DNA from: Finegoldia magna
GTDB lineage: Bacteria; Bacillota; Clostridia; Tissierellales; Peptoniphilaceae
Reading direction: 5' to 3'
Assembly (NCBI RefSeq): GCF_003182075.1
Contig: NZ_QGTH01000016.1
Coordinates: 1 to 49,119, forward strand
DNA length: 49,119 nucleotides
Part shown: positions 7,714 to 15,593 of the stretch, one piece after another
Layout of the letters: each line of letters begins with the position of its first letter
Position numbering within the stretch: the stretch's first letter is position 1
Program-made: the position numbers and the translations under genes
Notes under the pieces: generated by a model
Seen by the model: the letters and a program-made list of their open reading frames with translations, nothing else
Told to the model about the DNA's origin: nothing
The model's database searches: none

Positions 7714-8388
7714 ATGGAAAATTTTAATAAAAAAGACTATAAAAAATTGTGGGTGAATTTTGAATCTAGTACACAAGCTATGGATTTACTCGTAATTTTG
7801 AATAATATAGAAATTTTTGAAATATCTTTAATCACAATAGAATCTGATGTAAATAATAACGTTCTAGATTTGATGGATAATTTGGATTGGGATGTAGAAG
7901 TTGTATTTTTGAAAGATTTTATGTGTGAAAATGATGTCGTATTATCAAGATTTTTAGGTGATTTTAAAAATATTGATTTGCTTAATTTCTCTAACATGAA
8001 ATATTTGTCAGAATTTTTTACAGAAAACACTGAGACTCTTGAATCATTAGATGATATTTTCATGTACGATAAATACGTAAAATCAGACAACAGCGATTTG
8101 AATGTATTAAATGGTAAAAGTGTGTTTATGATTACAAATGACACATTTAACAAAAATGATTACACTGATATTTTGAATGAAATGTTTGATGAATCATCAG
8201 AAAAACTAATTGAAGATTTGTTCTTGTTGTACGCATATTCCAAAAAAGATCATTTTATTTATGCACAAACAAATTTAAAAATTGATGAAGAAAATAATTT
8301 GATTGAAGGAGAGGGAATTGAAACGTACATTTCAGTTACATATAATATCGACAGATTTAGAGAATTTTTAGAAAGCGTGATTATTTAA
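7714..8388 (+). CDS. Hypothetical acidic protein, upstream of ClC
   Basis: I do not recognise this 224-residue protein. It has no signal peptide and no convincing membrane segment. It is strongly acidic, with many Asp/Glu clusters and bulky hydrophobics spread evenly, so a soluble cytoplasmic fold is likely. GGAG lies 13 bases before the ATG, rather far. Its stop codon shares one base with the ATG of the ClC gene, so the two are translationally coupled and it may act with the transporter. It reads divergently from marR-ftsH across the palindromes at 7617-7661. Real coding is supported by the length, the clean overlap and codon use like its neighbours. Confidence 0.75.
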   Translation: MENFNKKDYKKLWVNFESSTQAMDLLVILNNIEIFEISLITIESDVNNNVLDLMDNLDWDVEVVFLKDFMCENDVVLSRFLGDFKNIDLLNFSNMKYLSEFFTENTETLESLDDIFMYDKYVKSDNSDLNVLNGKSVFMITNDTFNKNDYTDILNEMFDESSEKLIEDLFLLYAYSKKDHFIYAQTNLKIDEENNLIEGEGIETYISVTYNIDRFREFLESVII

Positions 8389-9926
8389 TGAAAAAAAAGT
8401 TTAAAATAGGCTCTTCTATGTCGCTTTTCTTAGGAAGTTTATCCATCGGAGTATTTTCAGGAGGACTGGCTGTCTTTTACAGATATTTGTTAAGTAAATT
8501 AGAAGTGGTTAGAAATGCCGTTTATTCCAACAACAGCTTTCCAAGAGCTATTTTAATAATCGCAGTATCATTTGTCCTAGGAATTGTGGTTAGCAAATTA
8601 CTTAAATGGGCTCCACTTTCTGGTGGTAGTGGTATTCCTCAAGTTCAAGGAGAACTTATCGGAGCATTTAACCAAAATAGTTTCAGAGTTACTGTTTCCA
8701 AAATTGTAGGAGGAGCAATTGCCTCATTAGTGGGACTTTCTTTGGGAAGAGAAGGCCCTTCAATTCAATTGGGAGCTAGTAGTGCTAAGTGGCTATCAGA
8801 AAAATTTGGAAAAAGCAAAACGGATGAGAAATTGTATTTAACTGCAGGAGCTGCGGCAGGTCTTTCAGCTGCTTTTTCAGCACCAATTTCAGGTCTTGTT
8901 TTCATATTGGAAGAACTTCACAAATCTTTTTCAAAAAAAGTAGTTGCAATAAGTTTTGCAGCAGCGGTTATTGCAGATGTTATTGCAGTTTGGGTTTTCA
9001 AAATCAAACCAGTGTTTTCGTTTGGAATGACCTATGCACTGCCAACAAAATACTATTTATTGATTATTCCGATGATTATACTTTGCTGCGCCGTTGGGAA
9101 ACTATTTAATTATTCAATCACGTTTTTCCAAGATGTATTTGCGAAGATTAAGCTTGAACAAGATTTGAAAATAGCAATATTTTTTGCGTTTGTATCTGTA
9201 GTTGGATTATTCTACAAAGATATTTTAGGTGGCGGACATTCATTTATAGAAAACATGGCAACACATAATTACCATTCATTTTTGCTTTTAATAATACTTT
9301 TGTTATTCAAAATGTTTATGACATCGACATCTTATGCAACTGGAACTCAAGGCGGAATTTTCTTGCCAGTTTTGGTTCTAGGTGGAATTACTGGATTATT
9401 TTATTTTAATTTGATGAGTGCTTTCGGCGTTGTACAAGATGTTTATTTGTCAAATTTTGTAGTCCTTGCGATGGTTTGTGTTTTGACAGCTGTTGTTAGA
9501 AGCCCTCTTTTAAGTGTTGTATTGGTATTAGAATTGAATGGAAATATGACTCATTTATTGGGGTTGGCATTTTGTTCAATCATGGCATATTTTATATGCA
9601 TGGCATTAAATTTCGAACCAATTTACGATATTTTATTGAAGAGAATGTTGAACAAAAGAGTTGTTGGGAAAGGCGTTAATGACAAATTCACTATGTTTGA
9701 TATAAAACTTGGATATGAAAATTGTGTTTCCAATAAAAAAATCAAAGATATTGAATTTCCAAAAGATGCTTTAATTGCAGAAGTGGATTCAAATGGCGAA
9801 AAATACGTTCCAAATGGAGATAGTGTACTGAAAACAGGAGATATCGTCACTGTTTTAGTAAAAGATGAACAACTATACGATACCAGAATGAAAGTTCTTG
9901 AAGTTTTTGGAGAAAAAAATGAATAA
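8388..9926 (+). CDS. ClC family chloride channel / H+-Cl- exchanger with RCK_C domain
   Basis: This 512-residue integral membrane protein carries the ClC anion pathway motifs GSGIPQ (80-85), GREGPS (120-125, with Glu122 at the gating glutamate position) and GTQGGIFLP near residue 320. About 430 residues form the membrane domain. The last 75 or so resemble a TrkA-C/RCK_C regulatory domain instead of the CBS pair of eukaryotic ClCs. The gating glutamate suggests a proton-coupled exchanger or fluoride/chloride transporter; the ion is not decided here. The start codon overlaps the stop of the preceding unknown gene by one base, and its 3' end overlaps the next gene by 8 bases. Confidence 0.93.
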   Translation: MKKKFKIGSSMSLFLGSLSIGVFSGGLAVFYRYLLSKLEVVRNAVYSNNSFPRAILIIAVSFVLGIVVSKLLKWAPLSGGSGIPQVQGELIGAFNQNSFRVTVSKIVGGAIASLVGLSLGREGPSIQLGASSAKWLSEKFGKSKTDEKLYLTAGAAAGLSAAFSAPISGLVFILEELHKSFSKKVVAISFAAAVIADVIAVWVFKIKPVFSFGMTYALPTKYYLLIIPMIILCCAVGKLFNYSITFFQDVFAKIKLEQDLKIAIFFAFVSVVGLFYKDILGGGHSFIENMATHNYHSFLLLIILLLFKMFMTSTSYATGTQGGIFLPVLVLGGITGLFYFNLMSAFGVVQDVYLSNFVVLAMVCVLTAVVRSPLLSVVLVLELNGNMTHLLGLAFCSIMAYFICMALNFEPIYDILLKRMLNKRVVGKGVNDKFTMFDIKLGYENCVSNKKIKDIEFPKDALIAEVDSNGEKYVPNGDSVLKTGDIVTVLVKDEQLYDTRMKVLEVFGEKNE

Positions 9927-10881
9927 AATAAAGGAAAACTTAAACTATATTCTTCTAGCAATAGTTGCTCTTCTTGTATGCGTCTTAGCAGTGATGATGT
10001 TTTCTAAAAAAAATGTATACAATATTAACACTGGAAATAGCACCGTATTGAAGAAGAATTACGTAGTAACTCACTACGATAACAAGATTTTGATGTACCA
10101 AAATGAAAACTTAATTCTAAAACAAGATTACGACGACAAAAAGCCTTATTATTTTGATGGAAAATTTCTTTATTTGATTGATAAAAAGGATTTGTTGCAA
10201 TATAATACAAAAGGAAAGGTGAATTCGAAGCTATCTTTTAAGTCTGATATTTCTTATATTTTTGCAAACAAAGACCATATTATTGTCGATACACAAAATG
10301 AATTTTCAATTGTTAATAATATGAAAATTTTGGAAAGCTTTGATATGAAAGACGAAGTATCTAGCTTGATAGCGTCGGATAAATCAAATTATGCTTTTAG
10401 CACGATAGGAAAGCGTGACGGAAGAATTTTTTCAAAGATTTACATGTACGATGACAAGGGACTCGTTTACAAAAATATTTTCATCGATAAGCCGATTTTT
10501 AGAATGAAATATGTTGAGGGCAAATTAATCGTAGTGTTTGATGGATATATCAAAGTTTTTGACAAAGCTAAAATTACAAAATCGAAATCATTCGACGGGA
10601 CAAAAGATGTTGGGATTTCAGATAAAAACGTATATGTAATTACAAAAACAGGAGAACTTTTAATATACGATAAGGATTTGAAATTGGTGAGCCAATCTAA
10701 AATAGATGATTCACTTAAAATATATTCTAATGATAAAAACTGCATATTATATAACCAAAATGGGTATTTTATGTTTGAGGATTCCAAACTAGTGGAATAT
10801 AAAGCATCGGATCTTAAATCAATAACAGGAGAAGATGATTTTTATTTAGTATTTAATAACAGAATAGAAAGGATTAGGTAA
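9919..10881 (+). CDS. Membrane-anchored, propeller-like protein (DUF5711-type)
   Basis: The 320-residue protein has one N-terminal membrane segment (about 9-30, LNYILLAIVALLVCVLAVMMF) and a large extracytoplasmic part. That part holds repeated short beta-rich units of the kind YDNKILMYQNENL, FLYLIDKKDLLQYN, VYVITKTGELLIYDK, suggesting a beta-propeller like the DUF5711 or PQQ-like proteins of Firmicutes. The start is ATG 9919 with GGAG 6 bases upstream, inside the end of the ClC gene. The overlap implies coexpression with the transporter. Function is unknown; a surface sensor or scaffold is possible. The DUF assignment is from memory of the pattern and is moderately sure. Confidence 0.75.
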   Translation: MNKIKENLNYILLAIVALLVCVLAVMMFSKKNVYNINTGNSTVLKKNYVVTHYDNKILMYQNENLILKQDYDDKKPYYFDGKFLYLIDKKDLLQYNTKGKVNSKLSFKSDISYIFANKDHIIVDTQNEFSIVNNMKILESFDMKDEVSSLIASDKSNYAFSTIGKRDGRIFSKIYMYDDKGLVYKNIFIDKPIFRMKYVEGKLIVVFDGYIKVFDKAKITKSKSFDGTKDVGISDKNVYVITKTGELLIYDKDLKLVSQSKIDDSLKIYSNDKNCILYNQNGYFMFEDSKLVEYKASDLKSITGEDDFYLVFNNRIERIR

Positions 10882-10883
10882 TT

Positions 10884-11465
10884 ATGGAAATTGTAGATGC
10901 AAGAGGACAAGTTTGTCCAAGACCAATTATTATGACAAAAAATGTATTTGATGAATTAGAAGAAGGTACAGTTAAGACACAAGTTGACGACATGTACTGT
11001 GTTGAAAATTTACAAAAATACGCAAATGGTCAAGGTTTCGAATTTAGTTATGTAGAAACAGATTATGGCTTTGAAACTACTATTGTAAAAGAAAAGGGAG
11101 CAGAAAAGAAGGTTGAAGAAACTAACGGTAATTTAGTTTTAGCATTCTCAAGCGATAAAATGGGTGATGGAGATGAAAAATTAGGCAAATCACTTATTAA
11201 ATCATACATTTATTCTGTAGCAGAAGCTGACGAAGTACCTAGTACATTATTATTCTTCAACTACGGAATACATTTGACAACTGAAGGCTCAGAAGTTATC
11301 GACGATTTAAAGAAAATCGAAGAAAAGGGTGCAAAGATTATGACTTGTGGCGCTTGCTTGGACTTCTACGATAGAAAAGAAAAACTTTTGATAGGCGAAG
11401 TTACTAACATGTATGTGATTTACGATACTTTATCAAAAGCTGACAGAAATGTAATTATTAGATAA
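10884..11465 (+). CDS. yedF: Sulfurtransferase-like selenium metabolism protein YedF
   Basis: The 193-residue protein joins an N-terminal TusA/SirA domain (about 1-70) with the CPRP motif at Cys11-Pro14 to a C-terminal DsrE-like domain (about 82-190) that has a CGAC pair at 155-158. In the YedF family these are persulfide or perselenide carrier residues; YedF and DUF3343 proteins recur next to selD and other selenium genes. It begins 2 bases after the propeller-like gene and its stop shares a base with the DUF3343 start. No selD, selA or selB is visible in the window, so the selenium role is inherited from the family and not shown here. Confidence 0.9.
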   Translation: MEIVDARGQVCPRPIIMTKNVFDELEEGTVKTQVDDMYCVENLQKYANGQGFEFSYVETDYGFETTIVKEKGAEKKVEETNGNLVLAFSSDKMGDGDEKLGKSLIKSYIYSVAEADEVPSTLLFFNYGIHLTTEGSEVIDDLKKIEEKGAKIMTCGACLDFYDRKEKLLIGEVTNMYVIYDTLSKADRNVIIR

Positions 11466-11719
11466 TGGAAAAGATATTACTAACTTTTACATCAGTTAAT
11501 TTTACAATGATGACAGAAAGTAAACTTGTGAGTATGGGATATGATATTAAAACTATCCCTACTCCAAGGGAAATTTCTGAAAGCTGTGGATTAGCTATTA
11601 TGTTGGATCCAGATAAAAAAGATGAGATGATTGCATTGAAAAAAGAACTTCCAATCGCTAAGATATGGTCGTATCTTAAAGTAGATGGAGTAATTTTTGT
11701 AAATGAGGTAAAAGAATAA
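11465..11719 (+). CDS. DUF3343 protein, putative Se/S carrier-like
   Basis: This is an 84-residue single-domain protein with the DUF3343 look: a beta-alpha-beta start (ILLTFTSVNFTMMTESKLV), a PTPREISESCGLAI motif containing the conserved cysteine, and an acidic-amphipathic C terminus. The family is described as putative Se/S carriers and is nearly always beside YedF in Firmicutes, as here, where its ATG overlaps the yedF stop by one base. Cys41 of SCGLAI is the probable carrier residue. Confidence 0.85.
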   Translation: MEKILLTFTSVNFTMMTESKLVSMGYDIKTIPTPREISESCGLAIMLDPDKKDEMIALKKELPIAKIWSYLKVDGVIFVNEVKE

Positions 11720-11722
11720 TTC

Positions 11723-12562
11723 ATGCTATTTAATATTGAAAAATTCAACCAAATATTTTATAATTCTGCTGGTCAACTAAATTTGTTGGCCAAGATTTTA
11801 TTATCCCTACTAATTATCGTGCTTACGCAAATCGTCGTAAGCATTTTAACTAAAAGCTTTAATAAATTATTAATGAAAAAGGGAAAATCTGTTGAAGGCA
11901 GACAAATCACAGTTACCAAACTGTTGAACAATACCATCAAATATATAATTTATTTTTTCTGTGCAATTACTGTTCTCGATTTATTCGGCATACGAACAGA
12001 CAAAATACTGGCTACTGCTGGAATTGGTGGGGTTGCTATTGGTTTTGGTGCACAATTTATAATAAGAGATGTAATCAGTGGTCTCGCATTAATTCTTGAA
12101 AATCAATTCAAAGTCACAGATCATGTGATTATAAATGGGATTGAAGGTAATGTTGAAGAATTGGGACTTAGAGTTACAAAAATAAGAGGATTTGACGGGG
12201 CTATTCATATGATTAGTAACGGTCAAATCAACACGGTGACAAATTTATCCAAAGAAAACCAAAGAATTGAAGTTAAAATGGAAGTTCCAATCAAGTACAG
12301 TTTGGATCAATATACTGAGATCATAGATGAAATTTCTAATGAATTGGTAGATGAGTATTCAGATATTGTAAAAAAACCAGAACTAATAGGCGTTACAAAA
12401 ATGGACAAAAACTCCATGACTATTACGATTTGGGGTAGTTGTAAACCAGAATCTCAATACTTGTATCAAAGAGAAATTATCAAAAAATTCATAGAAAAAG
12501 CCAAATCAAAATCAATGGATTTGAATTGTTATTTTGTAGCAGGTGATGAAGATGAAATATAA
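11723..12562 (+). CDS. MscS family small-conductance mechanosensitive channel
   Basis: The 279-residue protein has three membrane segments (about 20-43, 73-95 and 100-130). The pore helix bears the Gly/Ala-rich MscS pattern (ATAGIGGVAIGFGAQ) and continues into the LALILENQFKVTDHV beta domain and the alpha-beta cytoplasmic cage. MscS channels open under membrane tension to release solutes on osmotic downshock. It starts 3 bases after the DUF3343 gene, with GAGG 14 bases before the ATG. The gene end overlaps the DUF951 gene by 11 bases. Sharing an operon with a ClC transporter hints at a combined ion/osmotic function. Confidence 0.95.
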   Translation: MLFNIEKFNQIFYNSAGQLNLLAKILLSLLIIVLTQIVVSILTKSFNKLLMKKGKSVEGRQITVTKLLNNTIKYIIYFFCAITVLDLFGIRTDKILATAGIGGVAIGFGAQFIIRDVISGLALILENQFKVTDHVIINGIEGNVEELGLRVTKIRGFDGAIHMISNGQINTVTNLSKENQRIEVKMEVPIKYSLDQYTEIIDEISNELVDEYSDIVKKPELIGVTKMDKNSMTITIWGSCKPESQYLYQREIIKKFIEKAKSKSMDLNCYFVAGDEDEI

Positions 12563-12779
12563 AGTAAATGATATTGTAACACTAAAAAAAGGTCACCCAT
12601 GTGGTGAAAACAAATGGGAGATTTTAAGAACCGGAGCAGATATTAAATTAAAATGCTTGGGTTGCGATAAAATAGTGTGGCTTACGAGGTTAGAATTTAA
12701 CAAAAGAATCAGAAAAATTCAAGATAAAAACGGCAAATTTGTATCCATAGTTCATTACGAACCAGAAGATGGCGAATAA
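12552..12779 (+). CDS. DUF951 domain protein
   Basis: The 75-residue protein is of the DUF951 family, small basic proteins common in Firmicutes and often found beside an MscS channel gene. The signature is visible: VNDIVTLKKGHPCG near the N terminus, EILRTGADIKLKC, and a CLGC pair that with the first Cys could bind zinc. The start at 12552 is chosen because AGGTG lies 6 bases upstream; two alternative starts at 12543 and 12546 sit on the ribosome binding site. It overlaps the mscS end by 11 bases. Function is unknown; the fold may bind nucleic acid. Confidence 0.88.
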   Translation: MKYKVNDIVTLKKGHPCGENKWEILRTGADIKLKCLGCDKIVWLTRLEFNKRIRKIQDKNGKFVSIVHYEPEDGE

Positions 12780-12796
12780 AAAACGATAGGAGAATT

Positions 12797-13786
12797 ATGA
12801 ATTACGTTGTAATACCAGCGTACAAACCAGATGAAAAACTAACAAAATTGGTGGAAAATTTAAACAAAAACCACCTCAATATAATTGTGGTTAAAGACGG
12901 TCCGTGCGAATATGATTTTTCAAAACTTAATAATATAGTTCTTCTTGAGCATCAAACAAATATGGGAAAAGGGGCTGCACTTAAAACTGCATTCAAATAT
13001 TTGAAAGCACAACAAGCGTCAGGGACTGTGGTTACAAGTGATGCAGATGGACAACACTTGGTTGAAGATATTCTGAAATTAATAGATTACTCTGAGAAAA
13101 ACAAGGATAAGTTGATACTGGGAGTTAGAGATTTGAAAAGAGGAATCCCTCTTAAATCTCTGCTTGGCAATACAATCACAAGATTTGTATTTTATTCTAG
13201 TTCATCAAAATACATCAAGGACACGCAAACGGGACTCAGAGCTTTTAATACGTCTAATCTTGATAAAATGATAAGAATCGAAGGCGAAAGATACGAATAC
13301 GAAATGAATATGCTTTACGAATTCGATTCTGAAAGCATAATGCAAGTTCCTATCGAAACTATTTATATAGAAAATAATGAAACAAGTCATTTTAATGCAC
13401 TAAAAGATTCAGTCAAAATCTACAAAAGCATACTGAAATTTTCTGCGTCAAGTTATTTGAGTTTTTTGGTGGATTATTTTACTTTTTTATTGTTAGTTTA
13501 CAAATTAGACGTACAAAGTTTGGTGCTGTCCAATATAATAGCAAGGGCATTGTCAAGCACGTTTAACTTTTATGTGAATAACAAATATGTGTTCAAAAAT
13601 AAAGATAAAATCCTAAAAAAATACATCAAATACGTGACGTTAGTAGTGTTCATACTAGCTTTGAATACTATTGTGTTGAAAATTTTGTCAGGTTTAGGAA
13701 TTAAAGTTTTTGTGGCAAAAATCATAACTGAAGCTTTGATGTTTATAGTAAGCTACAACATTCAAAAAAGAATAATATTCAAATAG
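12797..13786 (+). CDS. Glycosyltransferase family 2 fused to GtrA-like membrane domain
   Basis: The 329-residue protein has an N-terminal GT2 domain (about 1-205) of the dolichyl/undecaprenyl-phosphate sugar transferase kind, with VIPAYKPDEKL and the DxD-type SDADGQ (81-86). A C-terminal GtrA-like domain (about 212-329) adds about four membrane segments. GtrA domains are thought to flip or hold lipid-linked sugars, so the fusion would make an undecaprenyl-phosphate sugar at the membrane for wall or surface glycosylation. AGGAG lies 6 bases before the ATG. A good terminator follows, so this is the last gene of the run that began at 7714. Sugar and acceptor are unknown. Confidence 0.9.
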   Translation: MNYVVIPAYKPDEKLTKLVENLNKNHLNIIVVKDGPCEYDFSKLNNIVLLEHQTNMGKGAALKTAFKYLKAQQASGTVVTSDADGQHLVEDILKLIDYSEKNKDKLILGVRDLKRGIPLKSLLGNTITRFVFYSSSSKYIKDTQTGLRAFNTSNLDKMIRIEGERYEYEMNMLYEFDSESIMQVPIETIYIENNETSHFNALKDSVKIYKSILKFSASSYLSFLVDYFTFLLLVYKLDVQSLVLSNIIARALSSTFNFYVNNKYVFKNKDKILKKYIKYVTLVVFILALNTIVLKILSGLGIKVFVAKIITEALMFIVSYNIQKRIIFK

Positions 13787-13811
13787 CACTTTTAATAGAA
13801 GTGCTTTTTTA
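13785..13811 (+). terminator. Terminator after the GT2-GtrA gene
   Basis: Arms AGCACTT (13785-13791) and AAGTGCT (13799-13805) are followed by a T-run to 13811. It overlaps the stop codon and closes the 7714-13786 gene run. Confidence 0.85.
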
Positions 13812-13884
13812 GTGCAAATCTTTAAAATTTTGTAGATTTTTGTGCATTAGGTTTGTTGTATAATAATCTTGAAAGGAGTTTATT

Positions 13885-14358
13885 ATGAAAAAAATTGGAT
13901 ATTTGTTATTTGCGATTATCATTTCACTATTAATGGTAAGTTGTGCGCAAAGTGACAAATCAAGAGAGTCTAATGAACTTAACTTAAAATTAGTTAAAGC
14001 AAATCAAATCATGAAATACGATGATCATGGAGCAATGGGGGATGGAACAAGATTTATAACATTTGAATTTGATAGCAACGATACATTGAATCAGATAAAA
14101 TCGGATAGTAACTGGAAGAAATTTCCGTTGGATAAAACAACGAAAACTTTGATGTATGGAGATGAAAAAACATCATCTTATGTGACAGATCATTATTCCA
14201 GATCGCTTTTTCCAGAAATTTCGGAAGGTTATTATATGTTGATTGACAGACAAGAAGACAAGAGTCAAAATATTTTAAAACGTTCATCCGTAAATTTTAT
14301 ATTAGCAGTCTACGATACAAAAACTAATACTTTGTTTTTTGCAGAAATTGATACTTAA
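13885..14358 (+). CDS. Hypothetical lipoprotein
   Basis: The 157-residue protein has a clear lipoprotein signal: MKK, a hydrophobic core, and the lipobox LMVSC with Cys20 as the lipidated residue. The mature part is polar and I do not recognise a domain. AGGAG lies 7 bases before the ATG, and a TATAAT at 13859-13864 may be its -10 box. No terminator hairpin follows; instead the left half of one (14373-14397) is found before the next gene. It should be anchored to the outer face of the membrane. Confidence 0.8.
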   Translation: MKKIGYLLFAIIISLLMVSCAQSDKSRESNELNLKLVKANQIMKYDDHGAMGDGTRFITFEFDSNDTLNQIKSDSNWKKFPLDKTTKTLMYGDEKTSSYVTDHYSRSLFPEISEGYYMLIDRQEDKSQNILKRSSVNFILAVYDTKTNTLFFAEIDT

Positions 14359-14372
14359 AATTGAACATATAA

Positions 14373-14397
14373 TAAAAAATAGCAAACCTACTTAGGG
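14373..14397 (+). repeat. 25-base direct repeat, copy 1
   Basis: The stretch is repeated at 14895-14919 with only two differences (at 14389 and 14395). In copy 2 it is the left arm of a terminator hairpin; here the matching right arm is missing. The two copies bracket the acetyltransferase gene at 14420-14863. Confidence 0.8.
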
Positions 14398-14419
14398 CTA
14401 CTATAAGAGAGTGATAAAA

Positions 14420-14863
14420 TTGATTGTACAAATAGGAATTGACAGGATTGATGAGATAGTGGAATTTGAAAATTTGTGTTTTTCATTTGAAGCTTGGTCA
14501 AGAGAACAAATAATTGATGTTTTAAATGACAAAAGAACGATTTACCTTTGTTATGAAGAAAATGGAAAAATAATTGGATTAATATGCCTTTACAATTGGT
14601 GTTCTGAGAAAGATTTTCTTAAAATATTTAGCATTGCAACTCATCCTGAACACAGAAATCAAGGAATAGCACATGAATTGTTAAAAGAATCAATTAAAAT
14701 AGCTTCAATAAATAAGCTCAAAAGAATAAAAGCTGAGACTAGAAAATCTAATTTTAAAATGCAAAAAGTTTTTGAAGATATGAACTTTAAAAAAATGGAT
14801 ATGGTTGAAAATTATTACGAAGAACCTGACGAAGATGCTTTAATTTATGAATGTCATTTATAA
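14420..14863 (+). CDS. GNAT acetyltransferase, RimI-like
   Basis: The 147-residue GNAT-fold protein has the acetyl-CoA motif A in RNQGIAHELLKESI (Q/RxxGxA pattern), a preceding beta strand with IFSIATHPEHR, and a C-terminal NFKKMDMVENYYEEPDEDALIYE stretch like RimI, the N-terminal acetylase of ribosomal protein S18. The substrate cannot be set from sequence. The start is uncertain: a TTG at 14420 is well spaced from a purine-rich AAGAGAGTGAT, while a GTG at 14411 lacks a ribosome binding site. The gene is enclosed by 25-base direct repeats, so it may have been acquired or moved as a unit. Confidence 0.85.
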   Translation: MIVQIGIDRIDEIVEFENLCFSFEAWSREQIIDVLNDKRTIYLCYEENGKIIGLICLYNWCSEKDFLKIFSIATHPEHRNQGIAHELLKESIKIASINKLKRIKAETRKSNFKMQKVFEDMNFKKMDMVENYYEEPDEDALIYECHL

Positions 14864-14894
14864 AGAATAAAAGATTTACATCTTTACGTGTAAC

Positions 14895-14953
14895 TAAAAA
14901 ATAGCAAACCAACTTAAGGACAATCCTCATACAAATGGTTTGCTATTTTTTTT
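14895..14953. terminator. Bidirectional terminator; left arm is direct repeat copy 2
   Basis: Arms 14896-14910 and 14937-14952 are complementary, with A-run and T-run at either side. It serves both converging acetyltransferase genes. Bases 14895-14919 repeat 14373-14397. Confidence 0.85.
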
Positions 14954-15455
14954 ATTTCAGTAGTTTTTCGAATGCTATTCTCTCGTCTGTTTTTCTTATA
15001 TAAATTATCCCACATTTTTGAAATCCGTTTTTCTCAATAAATCTTAGCATGGATTTGTTGTCTTTGTGAGTGTCCACTCTAATTGAATCGTAGTTTAGTT
15101 CTTTTAATTTATTTTCAAAAAAATCCAACAGATTTTTGGCTACATTTTGCGATTTGTAATCTGGGTTTACTGCGATTCTATGAATTACTCCGTATTTTCC
15201 ATCAGATAGCCATTTTCCATCAATGTTTTTATAATCCGCATCTCCATCCAAAACCAACACAGCCATTCCTACAACTTTTCCTTTAATCTCTGCTACGTAT
15301 AATCTATTTTCTTTCAAATCAGCCAAGAACACATCTTCATTGGGATAATTTTCGCTCCATTGATTTATTTTGTTTTCTTTCATATATATTTTGGCATTTT
15401 CAACAATTTCCATTATTTCTGCTATATCATTTTCTTTTGCAATTCTTTTTATCAT
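14952..15455 (-). CDS. GNAT family N-acetyltransferase
   Basis: The 167-residue protein is a GNAT acetyltransferase. Motif A is visible as IHRIAVNPDYKSQNVAKNLL (about residues 91-110), followed by a beta strand and the late MLRFIEKNGFQKCG segment typical of the fold. The Gly of the usual Q/RxxGxG/A is replaced (SQNVA), a modest deviation. GAGGTG lies 5 bases before the ATG. It converges on the RimI-like gene through a shared terminator, but the two proteins are not close copies. Substrate is unknown. Confidence 0.88.
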   Translation of the reverse strand: MIKRIAKENDIAEIMEIVENAKIYMKENKINQWSENYPNEDVFLADLKENRLYVAEIKGKVVGMAVLVLDGDADYKNIDGKWLSDGKYGVIHRIAVNPDYKSQNVAKNLLDFFENKLKELNYDSIRVDTHKDNKSMLRFIEKNGFQKCGIIYIRKTDERIAFEKLLK

Positions 15456-15526
15456 TTTTCACCTCATTTTATATAAAATTTTAACATATTTCAAAAAATA
15501 TTTTAATATTAAAAAAATTTCGATAT

Positions 15527-15561
15527 TTTTGTGTTAAATTTTCTCACAAATGTGTTATAAT
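15527..15561 (+). promoter_or_regulatory. arcA promoter with dyad (CRP/FNR-like) overlap
   Basis: An extended -10 box, TG-T-TATAAT, ends at 15561. Just upstream is a dyad: TTTTGTG (15527-15533) and CACAAA (15545-15550), with a second small dyad CACA-AA-TGTG (15545-15554). Arc operons in Firmicutes are often controlled by CRP/FNR-type (ArcR) proteins that bind TGTG...CACA sites. The 11-base gap between arms is wider than the usual 8, so the assignment is tentative. Confidence 0.5.
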
Positions 15562-15593
15562 TTTATGTGGAAATCAGTTAAGGAGGCAACATA

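Noticed and set aside
10884-11719. Possible selenocysteine (in-frame TGA) in yedF or the DUF3343 gene
   Set aside because: Both frames are closed by TAA at the expected family length and the key positions are ordinary cysteine codons.
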